A stretch of 64,000 nt of DNA from Pseudomonas sivasensis (GCF_013778505.1 NZ_JAAOWU010000012.1:62001-126000); one strand, 5' to 3'; shown: positions 41,853 through 50,671, numbered from the stretch's first letter. Translations and numbers: made by a program. The notes: generated from the letters alone by a model not told the origin.

Positions 41853-43115
41853 TCAGGGATTCAGGTGGGCCGCAATGGCACGCAGCATCCGCACGCTGTC
41901 GGCATCGAACGGGCCGACCGCTTCCGTCAGAGACGATTGCTTGACGATCACCACGCCGGACGGCTTGTCGATGAACAGGTACTGGCCGTGAATTCCGCCG
42001 GCCATCAGTGCCTGGCTGTGATCGTTGAACACGTACCACTGGCTGCGATAGGACGCACCCGGCGTCCAGCTGGAAAACTCGTCATTTTGCGCGTAGATCG
42101 CCGGATCGGAACCGGCGGCGATCCGGGCGACGGTCGCAGGGGACAGCAGTTCAAGCCCTTCGTGGCGTCCATTGTTGGCCAGCAGCCGACCGAAACGCGC
42201 CATGTCCCTCAAGGTGGCGCTGAAGCCTGCGCCCGCCACATTGCGTCCCCAGGCGTCGGCCATGAAGTAGCCGTCACGGTCGCAACCCAGGCGCTCCCAG
42301 ATCGTCTCCAGCATCTGACTGCAAGCCTTGCCCGACGCACGTTCCATAACCCATGCCAAGGCTTCGGTGGTCGCGGTCACATAATGGAAAAATCCGCCAT
42401 GGCTGCCGCGTTTCTTGAGAGATGGCAAGTACTGGTACAGGGATGCGAATTGCGCGTAAGCCGCCGGAGCCGGCTGAAAGCCGCAGGCATAACCGTACTG
42501 CGAACTCTCTGAGTTGGGATCGTCGTAGACCTCGCTGTAGTCGATGCCCACCGCCATGTCGAACAACTGACGCACCGTGGCATCGCCAAACGCACTGCCG
42601 GCCAGCTCGGGGACGTAATACGCAGCGAGCAACTCAGGTCTGAGCACGCCCTCGGTGACCAGTTGCTCACCCAACGTCCCAATCAACGACTTGGTCACCG
42701 AGAACATGATGTGTCGATCACCGGCGCGCTGTCCGTTGAAGTAACGCTCGAACAACACCGTATCGCCCTGCATCACCAGGAACCCGTCGGTCTGGCTGGC
42801 CACAAGGTGATCGATAACGCTGATGCTCAGCCCGCATTCGCTGTTGAAATACAGCGAATCCAAGGCTGTCGGGGCAACCTTGAGCGGGCTGGCAGGTGCT
42901 GCGCCCGCCTGCACGTCGATGGTGGGACGCAGTCGTGCGAGGTTGCGAAACCCCCATTGACTGAAGGGCGAACGCATCCAGTTGTCCCACGTAACGCGGC
43001 GTTCGGGCTCTGACGGGAAGCCCTGCATGAGTAAAGGTGCGAGGCGAGGCTTGGACAACGCCTCGTCAGTCTGGACATACAGGCTGGCCAATGACGGCGT
43101 GATTTTCTGACCCAT
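41853..43115 (-). CDS. Serine hydrolase of the beta-lactamase fold (class C/NylB-like)
   Basis: A 420-residue hydrolase with the SVTK motif at residues 139-142 (Ser139 nucleophile, Lys142 base). A tyrosine in FHYVT near residue 245 sits at the distance expected for the second catalytic base. It resembles esterases and 6-aminohexanoate-dimer hydrolases more than true beta-lactamases, and has no signal sequence, so it probably acts in the cytoplasm on an ester or amide. The start is uncertain (43115 or 43142). Its presence implies that the cluster's substrate or an intermediate is an ester or amide. Confidence 0.78.
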   Translation of the reverse strand: MGQKITPSLASLYVQTDEALSKPRLAPLLMQGFPSEPERRVTWDNWMRSPFSQWGFRNLARLRPTIDVQAGAAPASPLKVAPTALDSLYFNSECGLSISVIDHLVASQTDGFLVMQGDTVLFERYFNGQRAGDRHIMFSVTKSLIGTLGEQLVTEGVLRPELLAAYYVPELAGSAFGDATVRQLFDMAVGIDYSEVYDDPNSESSQYGYACGFQPAPAAYAQFASLYQYLPSLKKRGSHGGFFHYVTATTEALAWVMERASGKACSQMLETIWERLGCDRDGYFMADAWGRNVAGAGFSATLRDMARFGRLLANNGRHEGLELLSPATVARIAAGSDPAIYAQNDEFSSWTPGASYRSQWYVFNDHSQALMAGGIHGQYLFIDKPSGVVIVKQSSLTEAVGPFDADSVRMLRAIAAHLNP

Positions 43116-43247
43116 GGTGTAACCCTGGAAATGACTCTGCATGCGAGCAGATGCGAAGCAATAATTAACCGGCAAATATTCTTTAGTCAATAAAAGATTT
43201 AACCGATCAAAAGCTTTCTAGGCCACGGGCCGCCGATCACCTTGCCG

Positions 43248-44102
43248 TCAGTAGAAGTACGCCACGCGAAACTGCAGCGAATTATCGATCTTCACGCCCT
43301 CGCGCACCGAGGTGTCATGCATGAGCTGCCCCATCACCTGCACTTGCTTGCCCAGCATCGTGGCGACAGTGAAACCGAGCGTGCCGTTACTGCGGCTGGT
43401 GGCGAGGGTTTCATGGTCAAGCGTCTGGCGCGCGCCCCAGTTATGTCGATACGAAATCGCGGCGTAAGTGTCCGGGGTGAAGTTGTAGCGTAAATGGTTG
43501 TGCAACTGGAATAGCGGCGCTTTTTCGGCGTCGGTGGCGCGCTGCTTGTCGTAGAACTCCGTTTCGGCGATCACGTCCCAGGTGATTTTATCGGTGAGTC
43601 CCTTGATGTAGCCGACTTGAAAGTCCAAGGCCCAGCGGTTATCGCTCAACGCAAAACCCTGGTTTTTATCGCTGCCGGTGGGTGCCGTGACGAACACCGA
43701 CCAGCCCAGGTGTTCATTTCTGGCAAGGTCTGCGATGGTCCATACCGTTCCACCGAAGGTGATATCCCCCAGCCCCGAGTTTTTGCTGTCGGTGGCGCCG
43801 ATCTTCTGATAACCGAAGGGGATCACAATCTGTGGATCCCAGGTCAAGCCTGTGTTGAAGAACTCGGTGAAGTGGATCAATCGCAACACGCCGACAGTCA
43901 GGTCGAGGTCGAGGTTGTCAGCGACTTTCTTGCCGCCGGAATACACCTTGTCCCCTCGCGGATTCTGCTGGTACAGCACCACCACATCGGTGCCTTGGGG
44001 CAGCGCGGTGTAGTCGCCGGGGTCGGGTTTGACATCGGCCTGGGCCAAGGGCGCCAGACTGGCAAACAATGCGCTGAACGTCAGAGTGCTAAGTATTTTC
44101 AT
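43248..44102 (-). CDS. Outer-membrane protein of the phenol MetA_deg family, copy 2
   Basis: A 284-residue protein with a signal sequence cut near AQA-DVKPD and a strand-rich mature part; SGLGDITFGGTVW and the C-terminal FRVAYFY are typical of the family. It diverges widely from the copy at 31982-32929. It sits between the alcohol dehydrogenase and the hydrolase in one run. A CA motif lies just before its start. Probably an uptake channel for the aromatic or alicyclic substrate. Confidence 0.77.
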   Translation of the reverse strand: MKILSTLTFSALFASLAPLAQADVKPDPGDYTALPQGTDVVVLYQQNPRGDKVYSGGKKVADNLDLDLTVGVLRLIHFTEFFNTGLTWDPQIVIPFGYQKIGATDSKNSGLGDITFGGTVWTIADLARNEHLGWSVFVTAPTGSDKNQGFALSDNRWALDFQVGYIKGLTDKITWDVIAETEFYDKQRATDAEKAPLFQLHNHLRYNFTPDTYAAISYRHNWGARQTLDHETLATSRSNGTLGFTVATMLGKQVQVMGQLMHDTSVREGVKIDNSLQFRVAYFY

Positions 44103-44113
44103 GGCGGGTCCCG

Positions 44114-44124
44114 TTATTTTTATT
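44114..44124 (-). promoter_or_regulatory. Hfq/Crc CA motif before MetA_deg protein 2
   Basis: On the minus strand AATAAAAATAA gives two AANAANAA matches 12 bases before the start codon. Confidence 0.6.
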
Positions 44125-44189
44125 GGAGGCAGAGCTTCGCCATGACGACTCCGTGGGGAGTCGCCAGGCTTAGGTGAAACGGATTGGAA

Positions 44190-46304
44190 TCAGTGCGCGG
44201 TGGTGTGTCCGCCAGCCTTGAGATCGGCTTGCAGATCCTGGGTACGCTTGACGAGGTATTGACGGATCAATTCCATGTCTTCGCGCTGAAGAATGTCGGA
44301 AAAATTCGGCATCCCTCCATTGATCAGCGCCCCGCTGAGAAAGGCGGGAAACGCCGCGTGCTTGTTGTCATCCAGGTACCGCAGGTCTGGCACCACACCG
44401 CCGCTGATAGCATTGAGGCCATGGCAACCGGCACACAATCCATTGAACAGCCCGCGCGCCTGGGTCAGTTGCTCGGGGGTTGCAGTGAGTGCCTGATGGG
44501 TCGTCGGCATGACGGGTGCGGCTTTCGGCGCAGGCAGTTCCCCGTGCGCGCCCAGTTTGAAAGCGATCACCCGCGACTCTGCTCGCACCTTGCCTTTGTT
44601 GGTCAATGGGCCGGTCAGCAAAGGAATGATGCCGCCCCACCCCACAGAGAACGCCACATATTGCTCGCCATTGACGGTGTAGGTGACGGGCCCGGCCATT
44701 ACTCCTGAATTGGCTCGATGCTCCCATAGCGGCTTGCCGGTGTCGGCGCGGTAGGCGACGACGCGCCCATCGGCGGTGCCCTGGAACACCAGGTTACCCG
44801 CCGTGGCCAACGTGCCGCCGTTGCCGGCGCTGATGTACGGTTGCTTCCAGGCGGCTTTCTGTTTTACCGGGTCCCAGGCGATCAGTTCGCCGCTCCAGGC
44901 GTCGCGGATTTTATTCAGGATTTTCGGGTCCTCAGGCAGGTCCGGCACATCCAGGCCGAAGTTCACCACGGACTTGTTCGAGAAGAACATCGGCGCCTTG
45001 GCCGCTTTCAGTTCGGCCAGGGTGTATTGGGCCGGGATGTAGACGTAACCGGTCTTGGGGCTGAACGACATCGGGTGCCAGTTGTGCCCGCCGAGGAAAC
45101 TCGGCTGCACCACTTTCGGCTCCTTGGAATAGTCGGCCGCGCCGGTGAGGATCGGACGCCCGGTTTTCAGGTCGATACCGCTGGCCCAGTTGACCGGGAC
45201 GAAATTCTTCGCCGAGAGCAATTGCCCGTTGGTGCGATCGAGGACATAGAAAAACCCGTTCTTCGGCGCCTGCATGATCACTTTGCGCAGGCTGCCGCCG
45301 ATCTTGATATCGGCCAGGATCATGTGTTGGGTCGCCGTGAAGTCCCACTGGTCCTGCGGCGTGATCTGGTAGTGCCACACGTATTCGCCGGTGTCTGGGC
45401 GCAGTGCCAGAATCGACGATACGTACAGGTTGTCACCTTTGCCATTGGTGCGGAACTGGTAGTTCCAGGGTGAGCCATTGCCGGTGCCCACATAGAGAAG
45501 ATCAAGCTGCGGATCGTAGGCCATGGAGTCCCAGACCGTGCCGCCACCGCCCCACTTCACCCAGCCGTCGCCATCCCAGGTTTTCATGGCCTTGGCCATG
45601 GCGGGGTTTTCCGCTGGCAGCTTGGGGTCACCCGGCACCGTATAGAAGCGCCACACCTGTTTACCGGTGTCGGCATCGTAGGCCGTAACGTAACCGCGCA
45701 CGCCGAACTCGGCGCCGCCATTGCCGATCAGCACCTTGCCCTTGACGATGCGGGGCGCGCCGGTAATCGAATAGCTTTTTGTGCGATCGATAATGGTATC
45801 GACGCTCCACACCGGCTGACCATTAGCCGCATCCAGGGCGATCAAGCGTCCATCGAAACTGCCCACATAGACTTTGCCCTGCCACACCGCAACGCCCCGG
45901 TTGACCGGCCCACAACACCCCTGGCTAAGGTTTTCGGCGGGCACTTTCGGGTCGTATTTCCACAGCAACTCACCGGTGGCGGCATTGATGGCATACACGA
46001 TGCTGAAGGCGCCGGTGGTGTACATCACACCATCGACCACCAGCGGCGTGGCCTCGGTGCCGCTGTCGATATCCAGCTTGGTCGTCCACGCCAAGCCCAG
46101 CTGTGCGACGTTGCCGGCATTGACGCTGTCCAGTGGGCTGTAACGCTGCTCGTCATAGGTGCGACCGTGGCTCATCCAATTGCCGGGCTCCTGGTCGGCC
46201 GCGATGATTCGCTGGCCATCGACCTGCGCCGGGCCCGCCCACACAACAGAGCAGAACGTAGCCATCAGTAAGGGAATGCCTGGCAACAGGCTGCGTAATC
46301 TCAT
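44190..46304 (-). CDS. PQQ-dependent quinohaemoprotein alcohol dehydrogenase
   Basis: A 704-residue periplasmic enzyme of type II: signal sequence (to about residue 23), eight-bladed PQQ propeller, C-terminal cytochrome c domain. The vicinal disulfide Cys130-Cys131 is in SQGCCGPVNRG. Calcium ligands expected from the Comamonas enzyme are Glu199 (GGAEF), Asn276 (GTGNGSPW) and Asp321 (QWDFT). Haem c binds at CAGCH (624-628) with Met665 in GMPNF. Residue 323, two after the catalytic Asp, is Thr, so this is not the lanthanide type, which has Asp there. GGAG and a CA motif precede the ATG. It oxidises a primary or secondary alcohol in the periplasm; substrate unknown. Confidence 0.92.
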   Translation of the reverse strand: MRLRSLLPGIPLLMATFCSVVWAGPAQVDGQRIIAADQEPGNWMSHGRTYDEQRYSPLDSVNAGNVAQLGLAWTTKLDIDSGTEATPLVVDGVMYTTGAFSIVYAINAATGELLWKYDPKVPAENLSQGCCGPVNRGVAVWQGKVYVGSFDGRLIALDAANGQPVWSVDTIIDRTKSYSITGAPRIVKGKVLIGNGGAEFGVRGYVTAYDADTGKQVWRFYTVPGDPKLPAENPAMAKAMKTWDGDGWVKWGGGGTVWDSMAYDPQLDLLYVGTGNGSPWNYQFRTNGKGDNLYVSSILALRPDTGEYVWHYQITPQDQWDFTATQHMILADIKIGGSLRKVIMQAPKNGFFYVLDRTNGQLLSAKNFVPVNWASGIDLKTGRPILTGAADYSKEPKVVQPSFLGGHNWHPMSFSPKTGYVYIPAQYTLAELKAAKAPMFFSNKSVVNFGLDVPDLPEDPKILNKIRDAWSGELIAWDPVKQKAAWKQPYISAGNGGTLATAGNLVFQGTADGRVVAYRADTGKPLWEHRANSGVMAGPVTYTVNGEQYVAFSVGWGGIIPLLTGPLTNKGKVRAESRVIAFKLGAHGELPAPKAAPVMPTTHQALTATPEQLTQARGLFNGLCAGCHGLNAISGGVVPDLRYLDDNKHAAFPAFLSGALINGGMPNFSDILQREDMELIRQYLVKRTQDLQADLKAGGHTTAH

Positions 46305-46314
46305 TATTATTTTT
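46304..46314 (-). promoter_or_regulatory. Hfq/Crc CA motif at the dehydrogenase start
   Basis: On the minus strand AAAAATAATAA fills the space between the GGAG ribosome binding site and the ATG, so Hfq/Crc binding would directly compete with the ribosome. Confidence 0.65.
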
Positions 46315-46434
46315 CTCCAGCGATAAGCGGCTCGGTGTCACCCCCAGCCCAGGCAAGCTTATTAGAGGACTTGGCGCGCTGCGCGACTTGACTGACGCTG
46401 CCAAAGCGCTTGGCATTCTCTGCCAGGCGCGCAC

Positions 46435-47376
46435 TTACGTAGCGTGCTGGCGAAAATCCCGAGGGGCGTGCTGAAAATGACGCTTGAACGCGCGGCTGAA
46501 ATGCGCGGCGTCGACAAAACCCCATTTAAAGGCGATCTGAGTGATGGATTCATGGCGCAGATCCTGGCAGCGCAGATCCTGGGCCACCCGCTCCAGGCGG
46601 CGCTGCTGAATGTAGCGAGAGATGCTTTCGTGGCGCTGCTCGAACAACCGATAGAGCTGGCGGACAGAGACGTTCAACTGCCGCGCCAGATAGTCAGGGC
46701 CCAACTCAGCCTCTTGCAGGGAAGACTCAACCAGGCGGGTGGCCAAGCCATACAGATCATCATGACCCACGCAGGCAAAGGCGGGCTGCCCGTCGGTGCG
46801 TTCATCCAGGCCAGCGACAGCCAACCGGATTAATGCATGTTCCAGCGCGGGCCCATCGCTCCTGCCGCCGGAGTCACCGCTCAACGCAACGTCACCCAAC
46901 GAACGCACCAGAGCGCGAATCATGTGAGTGGCGACACTGTTGCGCGCGAGCTTGCCAAACAGCGGTTGCGGGCCAAGCTGATGGCTGACTTCCTGGCGTG
47001 ACAGGTGAATCGAGATATTCTGCACCAGCCCTCGCGGCTCTATGTCGAAGGCCTGGGCCGAGTCCACCAGGGCGATGTCTTCAGGCCCTAATTCAATCAC
47101 GTGATTTTGCCCGCGGATGCGCTGGTGGCCGCTGCTCTGAAGAATGAGAAAACAGTGACGATCGTCATCGCCGTCACCCGAGGTGCGATGGCGGCTGATC
47201 AATCCTGCATTGGTGCGGATATGGGCCAACTCCAGGCCGCACACATCCTGAGCGTGGACGTTGCCGATAAACAGTGTGTGCTGTTCGGACAGGGCTGTGC
47301 TGAAATTACCGCACACCGTACGCAAGTCGCGGTTCCAGTTGGCGAACGCCTCACGAGTGCTCAACAAGGCAGGCAT
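46435..47376 (-). CDS. AraC-family regulator, FeaR paralogue
   Basis: A 313-residue AraC activator. The C-terminal double helix-turn-helix (about 205-310) includes RQLYRLFEQRHESISRYIQQ and IAFKWGFVDAAHFSRAFKRH, closely related to the FeaR-like protein at 10779-11741. It is the first gene of the 47376-38722 run, 130 bases upstream of the dehydrogenase, and most likely activates that cluster. Its leader shares a 17-base element with the other FeaR-like gene. Its effector is unknown; an aromatic amine or alcohol is plausible. Confidence 0.85.
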   Translation of the reverse strand: MPALLSTREAFANWNRDLRTVCGNFSTALSEQHTLFIGNVHAQDVCGLELAHIRTNAGLISRHRTSGDGDDDRHCFLILQSSGHQRIRGQNHVIELGPEDIALVDSAQAFDIEPRGLVQNISIHLSRQEVSHQLGPQPLFGKLARNSVATHMIRALVRSLGDVALSGDSGGRSDGPALEHALIRLAVAGLDERTDGQPAFACVGHDDLYGLATRLVESSLQEAELGPDYLARQLNVSVRQLYRLFEQRHESISRYIQQRRLERVAQDLRCQDLRHESITQIAFKWGFVDAAHFSRAFKRHFQHAPRDFRQHAT

Positions 47377-47410
47377 ATCCTCGCTCCCACAGGTTATTTA
47401 TAGTTATACC

Positions 47411-47427
47411 GTTAACATATTATCTAT
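47411..47427. promoter_or_regulatory. 17-base element shared by the two FeaR-like leaders (copy 2)
   Basis: GTTAACATATTATCTAT differs in one base from 11781-11797 and lies 35 bases upstream of the start codon, nearly the same distance as copy 1. Confidence 0.55.
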
Positions 47428-47572
47428 TTTTTCCGGGTGCAAGCGGGCTGGGCTTGATGCGCGTGAGCAACCGGCCGTTCCAAGACCGTCGCGCTATTGC
47501 TTTTGACCTCAAATCACCCGTGACACACACTGCCCGGGTACTAAAATCAAGGCTGAAACAGGAGTGGTGGTT

Positions 47573-47989
47573 ATGCGCAATTTTTCAATTCAACGCCTCG
47601 ACCATGTGGTTCTGCGGGTGCAGGACATCAAGCGCAGCCTGGCTTTCTATACCTCGGTGCTGGGATGTGAGGTCAAAAAGCGCCGGGAAGACCTGGGCCT
47701 GATTCACCTGAGCGCTGGGGCATCCATGATCGACTTGGTGGACGTGAATGGCTCCATCGGACGCCAAGGCGGGAAGCCGGCGGGCAAGCAAGGGCACAAC
47801 GTCGATCACGTTTGCCTGCGGGTCGAGCCGTTCGATGAGCAGGCCATTCTCGGCCACTTGGCTGACGCGGGAATATCCGCTGAAAAAGCCGAGATGCGCT
47901 ATGGCGCAGAGGGCACAGGCTGGTCGCTCTATTTCAATGACCCGGACGGTAATCAAATCGAGTTGAAGGGCCCGGCTGTGCAGCCTTGA
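47573..47989 (+). CDS. VOC-superfamily (glyoxalase-like) protein
   Basis: A 138-residue vicinal-oxygen-chelate protein: RLDHVVLRVQDIKRSLAFYT begins the first beta-alpha-beta module and WSLYFNDPDGNQIELKG ends the second. Metal ligands are likely His14 in LDHVV, the histidine in VDHVCLRV and the Glu near the C-terminus in IELKG. This is the pattern of fosfomycin-type and dioxygenase-like members; the reaction cannot be deduced. The ATG at 47573 follows AGGAG. It stands alone between the FeaR-paralogue and the TonB receptor. Confidence 0.82.
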   Translation: MRNFSIQRLDHVVLRVQDIKRSLAFYTSVLGCEVKKRREDLGLIHLSAGASMIDLVDVNGSIGRQGGKPAGKQGHNVDHVCLRVEPFDEQAILGHLADAGISAEKAEMRYGAEGTGWSLYFNDPDGNQIELKGPAVQP

Positions 47990-48080
47990 TGCAGGCTCGG
48001 CCCCGCCGCCCCCGTGACACAACATCATAAAAATAGATGATCTTAAAAAACCACATAATGACAATATCTAATAATTAGCT

Positions 48081-48121
48081 TATTCCAAAAAAGACTTTCC
48101 CTCGGGTTTTTTATAGGAATA
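48081..48121. promoter_or_regulatory. Inverted repeat upstream of the TonB receptor
   Basis: TATTCC and GGAATA form an inverted repeat with 29 bases between, the inner sides adding AAAAAA and TTTTTT. The surrounding 130 bases are AT-rich. It could be the site of a LysR-type regulator such as CysB, but this is only suggested by the sulfur-poor operon that follows. Confidence 0.35.
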
Positions 48122-48212
48122 TCTTCACTTCACAGACCGACCCCATACCTGGCGGAGGACGTACCCCCGACCACCAGGAGCCTGATATCAGGCTAAATGG
48201 ACCGATCTCGAC

Positions 48213-50645
48213 ATGCCAGACCTCACCTCCCCGCTGCCCCTCAAGAACTTTCACCTGTCACTGCTGACCAGCTCCCTGCTGCTCGCCACTGCGCCCTCCT
48301 TCGCCGAAGCCGCGACGGAAGACGCCCAACTCGGCACCGTCACCGTGATCTCCACCGGCCTGCGTGGCCAGGAGCGCACCGTGGCCGACAGCCCGGCGCC
48401 GATCGATGTGATCAACAGCGAGCAACTGCTCAAGACCGGTCGCGCCGAATTGTCCGAAGCGATTGCCAAATTGCTGCCGTCGTTCAACTTCGGCACCAAT
48501 ATCGCCGGCTACAACTCGGTGACTCGCCCACTGAGTAACCGCAGCCTCGGCCCGGCCTACACGCTGGTGCTGGTCAACGGCAAACGTCGCCACAACGGCG
48601 CCACCGGTCAGCGCGGGTCCATCGACAACAGCGGCGCGAATGCGGTGGATATCGACCTGATCCCGGTCAGCTCGGTGGACCATATTGAAGTGCTCAAAGA
48701 CAGCGCTGCCGCCCAGTACGGTTCCGATGCGGTGGCCGGGGTGATCAACATCATCCTCAAGACCGGCAACAGCGGCGGGCACCTGGAAACCAGTTACGGC
48801 CAGTTATTCTCCGGCCAGGGCGAAACAATCAAGGTGGCCGGCGACCAGGGTTTCAAGCTGGGCGACGGCGGCTTTTTCCACCTCTCCGCCGATGCACGCA
48901 AACGCGGCGAAGCCTCTTGGAACGACAAGGCCGACGGCAGCGTGAGGGCCTTCAACGATCCGGCCAAGGAAGCCGCCTGGGACCGTGTGGCAATCAAGAA
49001 CGGCGACCCGGACCTCAAGGCCTTCAACCTCGCTTACAACGCCGAACTACCCCTGGAAGACCTGACCCTCTACTCGTTCTCCACCTACGGCGAGCGTGAT
49101 GCCGAGGCGGCCAACTACTTCCGCCTGCCCACCGGCCGCGCCGCCGTGCCCGAGGTGTTCCCGGACGGTTACTACCCCTTGAACAACATCAAGGACCGCG
49201 ACTACCAGCTACTGTTCGGCGGCAAGGGCCAAGCGGCCGAGTGGAACTGGGACCTGAGCACCACCTACGGGCGCAACAATGTCCACCACTCCAGCGACCT
49301 CAACATCAACCCGTCCCTGGGCACCGCCTCACCGACCAAATTCGACAACCTGGCCACCTTCCGCTTTGAGCAGTGGGTCAACAACCTGGACTTCACTCGC
49401 CGCTACGACAGTTTGTTTAACCTGACTTCGCCGGTGCAGGTGTCGGCCGGCCTGGAACATCGCTGGGAACACTTCAGCACGTTCGCCGGCGACCCCGAGG
49501 CCTATATCACCGGGACCTACCCGGCGGCATCGGGCGCTCAGGCGGCGGTGACGATTCGCCCGGAAGATGAAGTCAGCCTGATCCGCAACAACTACGCCGG
49601 CTACCTGGATTTAGGCTTTGACCTGACCGAGCGCTGGTTTCTCGACGTCGCCGGGCGTGTCGAACATTACGACGACGACTCAGGCAACACCTTCGGCCTG
49701 AAAGTGAACTCGCGCTACGAACTCACCGACAGCGTGGCCGTGCGCGGCACCGTCGGCACCGGTTTCCGTGCGCCATCCCTGACCCAGATCGGCTACACCG
49801 TGGCCGACAACCGAGTCGCCGTAGACGTGAACGGCAACGTGGTGCCTGCCGTCACCCGCCTGACCCCGTCGGGCAGCAACCTGGCCAAAGCCTTGGGTGG
49901 CGATGACCTCAAGCCGGAGAAATCACGCAACCTCGGGCTGGGCTTGACCTGGCAACCGGCACCGCGCACCAGCATCACCGCTGACGCGTACCTGATCGAC
50001 ATCGACGACCGTATCGCCTTGACCAGCAACATCTACGACCAAGGCAATGGCGTGATCAACGGCATCCTCACCGCCCAAGGCGTGCCCTCCGGCACTTGGG
50101 TCAACTACTACACCAACGCTTTCGATACCCGCACCCGTGGCCTGGACGTGGTCGCCGACCACACCACGCCGCTGGATGCCTGGGGTGATGTGCGCTGGAG
50201 CCTGGGTTTCAACTGGAACAAAACCACTATCGAAGGCAACCGCGATACCCCGAGTGTGCTGGCCAACTCCGGCGTCACCCTGGTAGGCCGCGACCGCGAA
50301 GGCGACCTGACCGAAGCCTCGCCCAAGACCAAATGGATCCTGGGCGCCAACTGGAAGGTCGAGGACCTGGCAGTGAACCTGCAAACCAGCCGCTACGGCG
50401 CGGTCAAGACCTTGGCGGTCAACCCCACGGGCGACCGCAGCTTCGGCGCCAAATGGATCACCGACCTCGACGTCAGCTACACCTTCGTCGACCAGATCAC
50501 CGTGAGCATCGGCGGCACCAACATCTTCGACGTGCGCCCAGACCGGCACGCCGTCTACAGCAACCTGGGCCTGGCGCCCTACGGCAACCCGCCGTTCTAC
50601 CCCGGCGGCGGCTACTGGTACACCAAGCTGGCCTACGACTTCTAA
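48213..50645 (+). CDS. Sulfur-free TonB-dependent outer-membrane receptor
   Basis: An 810-residue receptor with a signal sequence (to about residue 33), a plug domain (GTVTVISTGLRGQERTVADS; LKDSAAAQYGSDAVAGVINI) and a 22-strand barrel ending WYTKLAYDF. It contains no cysteine and no methionine except the first. Proteins made under sulfur starvation are known to avoid these residues, so it probably imports an organosulfur compound. It is the first gene of a five-gene run with an ABC importer. No Fur-type box is evident. The start codon lacks a clear ribosome binding site. Confidence 0.88.
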   Translation: MPDLTSPLPLKNFHLSLLTSSLLLATAPSFAEAATEDAQLGTVTVISTGLRGQERTVADSPAPIDVINSEQLLKTGRAELSEAIAKLLPSFNFGTNIAGYNSVTRPLSNRSLGPAYTLVLVNGKRRHNGATGQRGSIDNSGANAVDIDLIPVSSVDHIEVLKDSAAAQYGSDAVAGVINIILKTGNSGGHLETSYGQLFSGQGETIKVAGDQGFKLGDGGFFHLSADARKRGEASWNDKADGSVRAFNDPAKEAAWDRVAIKNGDPDLKAFNLAYNAELPLEDLTLYSFSTYGERDAEAANYFRLPTGRAAVPEVFPDGYYPLNNIKDRDYQLLFGGKGQAAEWNWDLSTTYGRNNVHHSSDLNINPSLGTASPTKFDNLATFRFEQWVNNLDFTRRYDSLFNLTSPVQVSAGLEHRWEHFSTFAGDPEAYITGTYPAASGAQAAVTIRPEDEVSLIRNNYAGYLDLGFDLTERWFLDVAGRVEHYDDDSGNTFGLKVNSRYELTDSVAVRGTVGTGFRAPSLTQIGYTVADNRVAVDVNGNVVPAVTRLTPSGSNLAKALGGDDLKPEKSRNLGLGLTWQPAPRTSITADAYLIDIDDRIALTSNIYDQGNGVINGILTAQGVPSGTWVNYYTNAFDTRTRGLDVVADHTTPLDAWGDVRWSLGFNWNKTTIEGNRDTPSVLANSGVTLVGRDREGDLTEASPKTKWILGANWKVEDLAVNLQTSRYGAVKTLAVNPTGDRSFGAKWITDLDVSYTFVDQITVSIGGTNIFDVRPDRHAVYSNLGLAPYGNPPFYPGGGYWYTKLAYDF

Positions 50646-50671
50646 GCCAATCGCCATACGAGGGCATCCCA

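Noticed and set aside
41853..43115. Antibiotic-resistance beta-lactamase
   Set aside because: Although the SVTK motif is present, there is no signal peptide for the periplasm, and the gene lies inside a catabolic run; esterase or amide hydrolase is more likely.
44190..46304. Lanthanide-dependent alcohol dehydrogenase
   Set aside because: The position two residues after the catalytic Asp is Thr, whereas lanthanide enzymes have Asp there; the fused haem c domain also places it in the calcium-type quinohaemoproteins.
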